Part shown: piece by piece, positions 54,314 to 64,000 of the stretch
Position numbering within the stretch: the first letter of the stretch is position 1
Layout of the letters: the number at the start of each line of letters is the position of its first letter
Assembly (NCBI GenBank): GCA_910589415.1
Contig: OU342638.1
Coordinates: 11,882,014-11,946,013 of the forward strand
Source: Malachius bipustulatus
Taxonomy: Eukaryota > Arthropoda > Insecta > Coleoptera > Melyridae
Direction: 5' to 3'
DNA: 64,000 nt
Translations under genes and position numbers: made by a program
The notes under the pieces: generated by a model
What the model was told of the DNA's origin: nothing
What the model saw: only the letters and a program-made list of their open reading frames with translations
The model's database searches: none

Positions 54314-55119
54314 CACTGAGAGTTGTCCGTTGTCATGCCACACTGATTCTGACTAAACAATTTCATTTAATTCGATTTGAATCGTACACTTATTTCTAAG
54401 TCGAACCAGATGTGGTGTCGCAGTTCGTGTCAGTGGCGTGTGTTGAGGAATAATGAATATCCTATAAATATATTATTTCGACAAGTTATTGACGAAGTAG
54501 TGCCTTGCAACTTTTTAATAACAAATATTATATAATGCAAGTAAATAAGAATCATAATAATTATTGTTATCAACATCATGATAGAAATATCATGTCACCT
54601 ACCTGCTGGTTGCCGTTTAAAAGAAAGAATAACACCTCCGTTTTCTTATTTGCAAGTAAAATATTCCAGCAATTTAACCACAAGACCACGTACTAGGGAG
54701 TTCAATCGTTTCCCAGGCAAAGCAAGGAAATAGATTTTTAGGCATTCGAGCAATTATAATAAGTTACTCATAGTTTATCACAGGACAATAACACAGGACA
54801 CAGGTAATTCTGCTAATTTCGTATTAAAAACGTTTCAAATCACAAGACAAACCTTATTAGTATATTTACCGCTGACACTGACACTACTGATAGTAGCGAC
54901 GACAATCTTATCGTAATATCGTATCAATCTAAGCGTATCAAGACGCGAGTCGATACTTCCGTCTCACTCTCGCTCATCTTTTTAGAATTGCAGACGATTC
55001 AAACGTATTTCTGACAATACGTCCCATTTTAACTCGATTGACTATGCAATGCATTAGAAGGAGTAAGAAACATAACGAGATGATGTATCCTTAGTTATCA
55101 CAACAGACAACTCTCAGTG
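54314..55119. mobile_element. 806-bp non-autonomous Tc1/mariner-like element
   Basis: Terminal repeats CACTGAGAGTTGTCCGTTGT and the complement of CACTGAGAGTTGTCTGTTGT face each other between TA at 54312-54313 and 55120-55121. Unlike the neighbouring MITEs the interior is not palindromic. No transposase frame, so it is probably an internally deleted derivative. Confidence 0.8.
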
Positions 55120-57095
55120 TACATACTTTAAGTTATTCCTCCTGTCTTGAAAACTCTAAAACTGGCAATCTTGAACTTTTATTACCAATGACGTCACGGC
55201 CAGTTTAGGTGAAACGACCCATACCTAATAGTAAAATATCAGGTTGTAATAAGATTTTTGAGCCCCTGTATAAGCAAGATAGAAGAAAAACTTCTGGCGC
55301 AAATTAACAAGATTGGAAGAAAACTACTTGAAATTTGAGTTAATGCAATAAAATTTACATTATTTGTATTAATAAGGCGTGGGTAGGAAAAGGGTAAAAA
55401 TGCTAAATTTCTCTAACAATTATGAGCACAATTTTGAAGGAATTGAACTGAAATTTTAACAGTACACTACTACACTAATATCGTTTAACTCTAAAAAATT
55501 TCAAGAAGTATATTCGAATTTATTTATTTATATCGTGTTTATTCTCTAAAATTTAAAAAACACTGCTGTAACTTCATATTTAAAGAGTAGTGAACAAAAC
55601 TTTTTACCCTTGTGAAACTTAGGGATGACGTTTGATCTTCGTAAAAAAATTTCCTAAAGCTGCGTTACTTAAAAAAAAAAAACTTCTTTGAGGCACGGTT
55701 TCTGGTCGCAGTTTTTAATCTGGTCGTCTGGTAGGTACTGAATTTGAGTAAACGGTCGAGTCGTTTCGAGATGGCAGCCTTTTCAATTTTAGGATAAATT
55801 GCTAAATTTTGAACCCCTATTATACCTAACATAAGCAATAAGTTAGAAAAAACAAATTAAACCAAATTAACACGATTGGAAGAAAATTATTGGAAATTTG
55901 AGTTAATGTCATAAAATTGGCATATTTTCCATTAATAAGCCAGTGGCGTGGGTAGGAAAAGGGTAAAAATGGATAAATTCCTTTAACCATTTATGAGCCT
56001 ATTTTTGAAGGAATGAAACTAAAAATTTTCCAGTAGACAACTATTACTACTTAATAACCCTTAAAACTCATTTTCAAAAAAAATTTCAAGAAGCAAATAA
56101 AAAAAAATGGCGGAGATATTCTAATACTTTTACATGATGTTTATTCCTCTAAAATTTCTAATTTTCAATTTTTGGTTTTCAACACTCCCCTTTCCCTTTT
56201 TTTTTTGAATTTATTAAAGTTAGTGTAAAAAATAGCATTTTTTAAGTAAAGTTAGCCAGTGCATGGCGGGCATAGGAAAAGGGACGAAATCGTTAAATTT
56301 TGACAATTTTTTTTTGTTATCCTAAATTTTAAAATCCATTCTAATAAATGAAATGAAATTTTCAAAGCAAACCACTACGCTAAAATGACCTTACTATGGG
56401 AAATTTCGGAAAGGAAATTTAAAAAGCGATGAAAATATTCATAATGGAATGCATAAAAACACACTAAAAGCAATTGATGCGCAAGTAGGTTTTTTTTTCG
56501 CGTTTTTTTTTAAGTTTACTTTCATGCTGCTAGGTAGTTGTGGCGGTGTCATTATTCACTTGAAAATTACATATTCCAAAAACAAGGCAACAAGATTGAT
56601 GGCGGGTACTAAATTAATTCACATAAAAAGATAAACAGAAAAAAATTGATTGAGCAACAATTAAACAAAATATATTTTCAATGAAAAACTTACCTCTTCT
56701 TTAAACACGTCGCGGTTAAACAATTAATTATCTTCTACTTTGAAATTATTGAAATATTGAATTCCCGGCTCTATTGCTTGAACTTGAAATGATGACACTG
56801 ACACTCGGAAATCAGAATGCTTTCTCGATGAAAGCCTGGAACGAAATGGAAAGAGAAAAAGCAGAAAGTCAAAGCTGATCTTCAAGATTGTAGCCAGGCA
56901 GGTATGACACAGAGTTCTCCGAATCAGAAAGAATTAAGGGCTTAAAATGGAAACATTGTTGCCAGTTCGTAAATTTTCATATTTTATTTTCACTAATAAC
57001 ATTGATCGACGTGCCGCCAAATCGTTATCGGAAACGGAATTTGTTTTTATGGCGTTGATAAGATATCATTTGCTGCGAATACAATAAATTCAATA
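55120..57095. repeat. duplicated segment (~565 bp unit) and AT-rich DNA
   Basis: Blocks at 55270-55420 recur in the same order at 55835-55985: aaattaacaagattggaagaaaa, tggaaatttgagttaatg, ataaaattt.cat, and ggcgtgggtaggaaaagggtaaaaatg. A weaker third start is at about 56260 (ccagtgcatggcgggcataggaaaaggga). The period of about 565 bp suggests a diverged tandem array of 2-3 units. The rest of the interval has no gene. Confidence 0.65.
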
Positions 57096-58126
57096 ATATC
57101 GATATTATTTAGTAAAATATTCATTATAAAATAAAAACGTGTATTTCTGTAAAAGTTCTAGAAATATGGCAACGTTGCCCACAAAGCGGTTCATTTGCAC
57201 GTGCAACAATAATACTAATTGCAGTCAGGTACCTAGAGAGAGAGAGAGAGAAAGAAAATAAGAAGATATTATAACTTGTGTAATAATGGCATCATTACCA
57301 CCAACACCACCATTCACCCTTAATTACATTTTAATATTCCGTATTTCAGTGGAGCATCATCTCTCTTCCAGCAACAGGGGTAATTGAAAAAACTTTTTTT
57401 TATTTTGTTATTCATGAAAGTAATTAAATATTTAAATTTTATTACACAGTAGGCAGGGTTGAAATTTTGAAGAAATATCAATTTTTTTTTCTTAACTTGT
57501 GTGAAGATCAATAAATTTCCGGAAAAATTTACAATACAAAGCTCATTTTTTAGAATAAACGCAGGCTCTCGAAAATTCATTTTATAATAAGAAATGAAGT
57601 TAGGTGATGCGAAATACGTTCTACGGGGTGGTTTTTTCGACCCCTTAAAACAATAGGGGATAATAATTATTGCCGAATTGTCTAGTGTGTGAACTCTCAA
57701 TAGCAGACTGAACCTATCAAAAATCTTTAAGGTATAAAGAGTAGTTTTCATAAAACTTGAAGGGCATGTAGGAAATGCAAAAATATGCGAGAAATTTCTT
57801 TTAAACATGGGTCGTTGGAGCTCTAGTTTTCGACATACAAGACGTTAAAGTTCTGTTTTGTCAGTTCTTGTACTAATTATTGAAGTAGGTACATGATTTG
57901 ATACCCCCAACAATTAATTATTTAATCCAGTGACGGAGATCTGGGTATGTCGTTACCTTTTTTGAATAATTTATACGCCACTGACTCTAATGGTAATGTG
58001 ACATTTTTGATAGATACCTCGTGTTGTTTAAAAGTGAAAAGTTACCATACTTTTTGCCGTATGCACCCACTGTTTAATTGTTATTTCTGAAAGTATACGT
58101 AGTCATCAGCATTGATTTTTATTATA

Positions 58127-58811
58127 CAAGGTGTTTTTAAATGTAGTACCATAAGTTGGATGGCGTGTATAACAAGCCATCCATTATACACGAAGCTTAA
58201 ATATTAAGAAAGTTCAAATAAATTTTTTTTCGAAAGTATTTCTTAACCGAGATAAAGTTTATTTGTTTTTTATTTCACGTAGGTATATGGCTTTAGCGGA
58301 GACCAATTAGCCAGAACTTTTTAGTAAGTAAACTTTATCTACTAGCCCTTCTACTAGTATGGTACTTTAGACTTTAAAAAAATTTTAAAAGGCGCTACAT
58401 TTGAATTTTTATCGATGTGTCCTTTCGAATTTTTACAAGTAAAGCTTTTTTGTGTCAATTTAATTCGACATTTCGAAAAAACAAGAAAATATTATAAAAA
58501 GAGAATTAAAATTTTTTTACGAAAAAAAAGATGTTATGTGATCTCGGATTTTACGCCAATGGGTGCTACTCAATATTTTTCCAAATACGGGTTATTAAAT
58601 AGAAAACCTGTATTCAAAAATTCAGAATTTTTAGTCCACTCTGTAGAAAGATACAATGAAAACCTGTTTCGTAAATCAACACTTAAACACATCGTATGTT
58701 TAGAAAACGCTTTCGGAAATTTTTTTTATTGGCATTCTCTTAATATTTTTAAGGTTCAATGGCACGCCCTCCAACTTGTGGTAGGTACTAGATACATTCA
58801 GAAACACCTTG
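58127..58811. mobile_element. palindromic MITE at the centre of the foldback
   Basis: Ends CAAGGTGTTTTTAAATGTAG and the complement of CAAGGTGTTTCTGAATGTAT lie between TA at 58125-58126 and 58812-58813. The arms are recognisable but diverged (gaaagtattt, cttaa.tattaag). A 152-codon open stretch at 58415-58873 runs across its right arm and out of it, so I treat it as chance. Confidence 0.7.
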
Positions 58812-59403
58812 TATTTTACCTTTTCGGTTTCGTACGTTGTGAAGTATTTTGGAAACAGTGTCATTCGGCATAAAAATAGGGTGACTTTTCTCTTCTTCTA
58901 AACAACACGAGATATCTATCAAAAATGTCACATTTCCATTAAAGTCAGTGGCGTAGGTACCTATAAGTTATTTTAAAAAGGTAACGACATACCCAGATCT
59001 CCACCACTGGATTCAATAATTATTTGTTGGGGGTATATCATCATGTACTTCAATAATTATTATTAATATAACAACTGTCAAAAATTTCCAATTATTCTGA
59101 TCAGCCAGTTTGTAGTAGACATTAAATAAATATTAATGTTTTGCAGAAACATTAACTCGAAAATTCCAACGACTTATGTCTACAGAAAATTTTTCGTTTT
59201 ATTTTTGCATTTCCTACAAGCCCTTCAAGTTTAAAAAATTAAACTTTGTACTTCAAGAATTTTGAGGAGTAATTTTTAATTCACCTTCTTCAGCTGTTGC
59301 CTGCCAAAGCCACCATGACCCAAACGATGATTCCAACCTGCGTTGCGAACATGCGTAGAGAAACATTCAGTTTGGATAAAATAACGAAGATTTAGGGCTC
59401 TTA

Positions 59404-59622
59404 CAGTGGGTATTATAAAGGCTCATTAAGTTAACGGTCAGATTTCTGTGCTCGTTTTTGAAGCTAATATCGTTATCAAATAACTTTTGTTGACATTTTT
59501 GTAATCCCTTTCATGCCAAGAATGACAAAATTGCAACATTTTCCACACTTAGTCGATACCTTCTTCAGAAACGGCCACAGAAATCTGCCCGTTAACTTAA
59601 TGAGCCTTTATAATACCCGCTG
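59404..59622. mobile_element. 219-bp non-autonomous element, PIF/Harbinger-like, copy 2
   Basis: Same length and ends as the element at 1667-1885 (CAGTGGGTATTATAAAGGCTC and its complement ending CCCGCTG), here flanked by TTA (59401-59403 and 59623-59625). It is inserted in the right arm of the foldback element. No coding content. Confidence 0.85.
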
Positions 59623-60274
59623 TTAGTCTATAATAATAATTAGTGAACTAAAATAAATGACAACTGAATTTTGTAGATCGTTTCTTGAAATTATAAGGGT
59701 GTGATCCGCAGATTTTTCATATAAACATATTCATATAAAATATAAAATAATATTAAGGTAAGACCCCTTGAATAAAGGGGAAAACAAAATAATAGTTTTT
59801 AATTTTTTCCTTAAATATTGAACAAAAAGTTACAAAAATGTCATCAAGTAGGCTCAGTCTGCTATTGAGAATTCACGCACTAACAATTCGGCAATAATTA
59901 TCATCCCCTCTTGTTTTAAGGGGTCGAAAAAACCACCACCTAGAACGTATTTCGCATCAGCTAACTTCATTTCTTATATTAAAATGAATTTCCGAGAGGC
60001 TGCGTTTATTCTAAATAAACTTGTCTTGTAAAATTTCGGAAATTTAATAATCTTCAACTGAAGAAAAAAATTATTCTGTGTAATAATATTTAAATAATTC
60101 ATTCATTACTTTCATGAGTAACAAAAAAAAAATGAATAAATTCCAATTAAATATTAATTAAAGTTATTCCCTGCCGCTGTAGGAGAAATGATACGCCACT
60201 GAAGTATGGAATATTAAAATGTAGTGTTGTGGTCAGGATTTATATCCAAATGCTATATATCCATTTTGGATATA

Positions 60275-61015
60275 CCGTGTGTCCCCGGATAGGTGAAACG
60301 ACTCTTATAAAAGACAAAAAATTTTTGATTTTAATTTTCATTTTTTGGGGTTCAGCTCTGCTTGGTTAAAGAGTATTCTAACAAAATTTTAGTTTTGAAA
60401 AATCAAGCATGCCTTGGATATTAAAAAAAAAACATTTTTTCTGTGGAGTAAAGTGCCTTTTATGTGGCAAATACGAAAAAATGTTATTTGAAAAAGATGT
60501 TAAGAATCAACATTTAGGTCCGTATACCAAATTTCAAAATCATAGGCCAACTTTGATCTTTTACATTTTTTTTTATGTTTATTTCACAAATCAAAGAATT
60601 TCATTTGTAACAAAGAGTGATATTGACAGATTGCTATTGCTATGGGTACAATTTGGTTTTTCCATGGCAGTCTTTCTTACAAAATGAAATTCTTTGATTT
60701 TTGAAATAAAACATAAAAATAAATGAAAAAATAAAAGTTGACCTATGATTTTGAAATTTGGTATAGAGACCTGGATGTTGATTCTGAACAACTTTTTCAA
60801 ATAAAATTTTGTCGTATTTGCCACATAAAAGGCACTTTACTCAACAGAAAAACCGGTTTCTTGGAAATTTCCAAGGCATGCTTGATTTTTCAAAGCTAAT
60901 ATTTTGTTAGAAATTACTCTTTAGCCAAGCAGGGCTAAACCCCAAAAAATTTAAATTAAAATCAAAAAATTTTTGTCTTTTATAAGAGTCGTTTCACCTA
61001 TCCAGGGACACATGG
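60275..61015. mobile_element. 741-bp palindromic MITE nested in the hAT element
   Basis: Ends CCGTGTGTCCCCGGATAGGTG and the complement of CCATGTGTCCCTGGATAGGTG lie between TA at 60273-60274 and 61016-61017. Arms match through gaaacgactcttataaaagac, ttggggttcagc, aaaaatcaagcatgcctt and gtgccttttatgtggcaaatac. Open stretches on both strands are mirror translations of the arms and are not genes. Confidence 0.88.
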
Positions 61016-61391
61016 TATATCCGCCATGAATTAAACGTTAATGGCGGATATATATCCATTTTTGAATTTCGCGACTATCTGAAACAACATCTTTAAAAAA
61101 TTAACTTTTTGAAATATGACTTACTTGTCAACAGTGTCAGTTTAACCTATCATTTAATTTACCTCGGCTAAGTAGCTCGTGTAAATCAGAGAACAGAGAC
61201 CACAAGACCAAATAAAGAAGAAAAATTATGATAAATAACCCTACTAACCATATTATTAGTAGTATTTATTTATAAAATCAATCTATAATCTATTAATCAT
61301 CATTTTTGCATTTATGAGAAATTTAAATTAAAAAAAGCTTTGCCATTAAAACATTAAAACGCTAAAACTTTGCCTTGTACCCGCGTATAAG

Positions 61392-61652
61392 ATGCCTAGA
61401 AATTCAAGTTACGTGTGGAAATACTTTAAAAAGACATCAAAAGGTAAATCTAAATACATAAATGGAGAATGCAATTTTTGCAAAAAAACCTATACGTCAA
61501 ATCCAAAAAGAATGGAAAAGCACATTGCAATTTGTACCAAAGCCCCAGATGTTGTAAAAAAATTCAAGGAACAGAATATTGAAATCCAAGGGAACAGTAG
61601 CAGTGTCAGTGCTAATAATGATCTATCCCTATCCTATATTATACTAAAATAG
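61392..61652 (+). pseudogene. hAT transposase N-terminus: BED zinc finger
   Basis: ATG at 61392 opens 86 codons. Residues 5-50 form a BED-type finger: aromatic SSYVWKYF, then CNFCKKTYTS with the CX2C pair, then HIAIC as the distal pair, followed by APDVVKKFKEQN. A stop follows after a Ser/Asn-rich linker (SSSVSANNDLSLS). The RNase H-like DDE domain and C-terminal dimerisation region are absent from the rest of the element. The full-length family protein would be around 600 aa. Confidence 0.8.
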
Positions 61653-62183
61653 GTATAATTATTTAACAAAAACTAAAGGTAGAAAATAGGTCACCTAGTT
61701 GTCAAGTCTTCTTGTTGTAGAGGTTAGGGTAGACTTTGACCTTCAAATTCCTATTTTATGAAAATCGTTAATAACTTTCTTCTTCTTATACTGAAGTATA
61801 AGCTATTTGGTGTCAAATTAAAGAGGATGTGAAGACTTATTCAAAAAATATCATTTTGATTCAATTCTTTTTTAGCAAAAATTGTCGGATATATATCCTG
61901 CTAAGTATCCGGATATATATCCTCAAAAATAGATAGCCGGCTATTTAACAACACTATTAAAATGTAATTAAGGGTGAATGGTATGGTGGTGTTGGTGGTG
62001 GTCAAGGTTGGTGGTTGGTGAATGGTTTTTTTCTCTCTCTCTCACTCTCTACCCTTGTTGCACATGCACACTGTTCAATTCATCCAATGAACCGTTATGT
62101 AGGCAACGTTGCCATATTTCTAGAACTTTTACAGAAAGACACGTTTTTATTTTATAATTATTTTATTAAATAATATAAGTCGA

Positions 62184-63669
62184 TCTGCATGGGTCTAATG
62201 ATTGTTTCTGAAGGGGGCATCTAATTTCTTTTTTTTTTACATTTACTTAATACTCATCAATGCATCATTTTATAATATTTTTTGGAAGCGAGGTGTCACA
62301 CAAAAGGATTATGACGTCACCGGAGCACGTTTTTTTCTTTTGGCCCTTCCACTTTCCATATCTTCCATTGTCGTTTCCCTTTGCCAAGTTGTGAATACTT
62401 TTCTATTAATTACATTTTTCATTACCGTAATCACTGCAATTTAATCACTTATTAAATATTTTGTTAACAATAATAGGGGTAGGTATATAAAGTGCAGAGT
62501 AATGGTTTGTTTAAGTAATATTAGCATGAACTCTCTTTGTCCTCAGTAATGATGGGAAATGCAATTACATTTGGTCATGTTTAGCAAATAAATTCCTTTC
62601 TCTTAGCCCCCCTCCATAAAGTCAGGTCATTAGTCATTGTTAGGTTTGTTTTTTTCTTAAAATTTACTACCCCTACGGCTTTTTCTTTATCTTCTATAGT
62701 TTACTTTTCTTTTTGAATTTTATTGAATTTTGAAGGGAAAAAAACCTAACCTGACCAATGACCTGATTTAGGGGGGGGGGGAGGAGCAAGTGGAGGGGAA
62801 TTCTAGTTGCTAAAGCACAACCTTGCCCCTTCAATGTATAAAAAATCGAAAGAAAATAATAAGAAAATAATTCGATTTTTTTTTCATTTCCAAGATGCAG
62901 TTGCAGCTGCGATTTTATCATTTTGAAAACGGAAAATTTTGATTCAGCAGAGCTTTGGACGGGCTTTTGAGTTGAGTAAGAAAAAAAAAAACATTTTTTT
63001 GGATCACGTGGCTTATAACAGAGATGCTTACCCCGTCCCCTTAATTGACAAAATCTTTGTAAAGAATGTCAAGTGACTTCTATCACTGTCAGATGAAATT
63101 AAAAAATACAAAATGCATTAACATTCTTGTTTAAAATGTCGAAAAATGTTGATAGAAAGAGTTGTCTTTTTATGTTAATTTTTCGACTCTAATTTTTTTT
63201 TTAAGGGGAATTTTATACAAGTGTCCCAGAATAAAGGAGACAAACTTCTAAGGTAGAATATTCACTTGATTTGAAGACAAAAAGTCTTAATGAGCCTATA
63301 TACCGTGTGACAAGTTTCAAAGCAGAACATAGGCGAATAGCATGGGAAATCACATAATTGCAGTTTATATCTCACCACTTTTATCTACAAGAATGGTAAT
63401 GGTGTCTATCGAAAGAGAATTCTTTTCTGAGCATGCTGATACCAAATACTTGATAATTTACAGTTTGTTTATGATGACAGAGTAACTTAAACATTTTCAA
63501 AATTAAAAGTGTGAGCGGCCATGACGTGCCTAATTCGAATAATTTTGTTACTGTCAAAACAAACATTTTTTTATTTTAATTACTAATACACGTTTCCCTG
63601 AAAAGGTCGTCAATGAATAATAATAATGGCTACTCGTATTCTAATGTGGGACGCGTGTTTATCGCCGTG
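62184..63669. other. AT-rich intergenic DNA with a short inverted repeat
   Basis: The only structure seen is the inverted repeat at 62596-62800. A block at 63231-63330 (cccagaataaagg.gacaaacttct, aaaagtcttaatgagcct) resembles 9293-9400 loosely. No gene supported. Confidence 0.5.
62596..62800. repeat. short inverted repeat ending in C/G runs
   Basis: The left arm cttagcccccctccataaagtcaggtcattagtcattgttaggttt pairs with the complement of aacctaacctgaccaatgacctgatttag followed by a run of G at about 62768-62780. The loop of about 75 bp includes an A/T-rich segment. It resembles a small palindromic MITE but has no clear duplication. Confidence 0.7.
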
Positions 63670-63861
63670 GTACTATCAACTGGGCGGCCAGATCTTCCGA
63701 TTTAGCACCTTATCCTTGTGACTTTTCTTGGGATCTTGGGGTTACCCTAAAAACAAAATGTACAGAGCTAGTCTTTGCCGAATGTGCACTCGTTAATAAC
63801 CAACAACTCGGACAAGTTCTAAGCGCAATTTATAAAATGGTGGGAATATTAATTTCAAAAT
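63670..63861 (+). pseudogene. Tc1/mariner-group transposase C-terminal remnant
   Basis: The frame opening at NWAARSSDLAPYPCDF matches the conserved tail of insect DDE transposases (usually WPPRSPDLTPCDFFLWG), followed by LGVTLKTKCTELVFAECALVNNQQLGQVLSAIYKM and a stop. The sequence upstream gives no matching DD motifs, so only the 3' end is present. It is decayed. Confidence 0.65.
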
Positions 63862-64000
63862 GAAGGACTATTTGAATATTTGTTGTAGTTATGGTTTTAG
63901 TTCAATTATTTTACGTGTTTATCTTTTATAGTAAATTTTTGGTAAAACAAAATGATGGTAAATGAGGATTTTCGTAATTTTTTAACGATGTTCAATCAGA

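Larger units (their letters stand above)
60222..61956 (+). mobile_element. hAT element with 8-bp duplication, carrying a nested MITE
   Basis: Ends TAGTGTTGTGG and the complement of TAGTGTTGTTA are flanked by TTAAAATG at 60214-60221 and 61957-61964. Both termini are followed by ggatatatatcc-type motifs typical of subterminal repeats. The foldback arm continues in register across the element. Inside are a BED-finger coding fragment (61392-61652) and a TA-flanked MITE (60275-61015). The catalytic part of the transposase is missing, so the copy is non-autonomous. Confidence 0.88.
57096..62183. mobile_element. large foldback element, about 3.3 kb without its insertions
   Basis: The left arm (57096-58125) pairs with the right arm (58815-60221 and 61957-62183). 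Paired blocks include aaaataaaaacgtg, ctagaaatatggcaacgttgcc, accaccattcacccttaattacattttaatattcc, cagtgg.g.atcat, ggggtcgaaaaaaccacc, cagatct.c, atgtcacattt and aacaacacgag. The (AG)n at 57237 and the (TC)n at 62034 are counterparts. Insertions are a MITE at the centre (58127-58811), a PIF/Harbinger-like MITE (59404-59622) and a hAT element (60222-61956). No transposase belongs to the foldback itself. Outer target duplication not resolved. Confidence 0.75.

Noticed and set aside
57320..57808. A 162-codon open frame on the minus strand
   Set aside because: It lies in the left arm of the foldback; the equivalent right arm (59870-60200) has stops and indels in the same frame, so coding is not conserved.
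58415..58873. A 152-codon open frame on the plus strand
   Set aside because: It runs from the loop of a palindromic MITE through its right arm and into the foldback, has AT-driven composition (F, K, N, Y), and matches no family.
60409..60824. Opposed open frames of 92 and 77 codons
   Set aside because: They are mirror translations of the two arms of the MITE at 60275-61015.
1..64000. tRNA genes, rRNA, CRISPR arrays, bacterial-type operons
   Set aside because: No cloverleaf with A and B boxes, no rRNA-like block and no regularly spaced identical repeats with unique spacers were seen. Tandem arrays present are satellites.

Overview
The window looks like nuclear DNA from an insect. It is AT-rich, has spliced genes with phase-0 introns and AATAAA signals, and is crowded with non-LTR retrotransposons (LINEs) and DNA transposons of insect type: RTE, I, LOA, Jockey and CR1-like reverse transcriptases, a DUF4817 Tc1/mariner-type transposase, a BED-finger hAT fragment, and many palindromic TA-flanked elements ending in CAGGG. 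The mix would suit a beetle, but the order is an inference and the sequence does not prove it. No rRNA, tRNA or CRISPR was recognised.

Host genes are few. (1) 6273-6917 (+): a small three-exon orphan gene of about 149 aa, followed by a partial tandem copy that an RTE LINE has split. (2) 24528-24794 (+): the last exon of a gene for a 66-aa peptide with a signal sequence. (3, 4) Two paralogous DUF4780-like genes on the minus strand, 26930-28395 and 48440-50982. Both have the same two visible 3' exons with identical phase; their shared intron holds an inverted repeat in one and a ~305-bp tandem satellite in the other.

Layout. 1-6.0 kb: dispersed repeats and a long foldback element carrying two insertions with 8-bp target duplications. 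6.0-13.5 kb: the orphan gene, its broken copy, and the RTE insertion (11-bp duplication), itself split by a 3.6-kb TA-flanked transposon and followed by a palindromic MITE. 13.5-17 kb: foldback MITEs. 17.4-24.2 kb: decayed I-like and LOA-like LINEs and a dead DUF4817 transposon. 24.5-28.4 kb: secreted-peptide exon and DUF4780 gene 1. 28.7-45.4 kb: a LINE graveyard. It holds an I-like element with an inverted 5' part, interrupted by a minus-strand LINE; a Jockey-like element interrupted by a LOA-like LINE with a 15-bp target duplication and an unbroken reading frame; and a CR1-like LINE with an intact endonuclease/RT frame. 45.8-47.1 kb: a higher-order satellite. 48.4-51 kb: DUF4780 gene 2. 52-64 kb: palindromic MITEs, a duplicated ~565-bp segment, a ~3.3-kb foldback carrying a hAT element with its own MITE, and a transposase remnant.

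The genes do not form an operon or pathway. The window is mostly a layered record of transposition, and reading frames plus target-site duplications give a relative order for many insertions. The least explained items are the orphan gene, the small secreted peptide, the DUF4780 pair and the satellite of six ~40-bp monomers in a ~240-bp unit.
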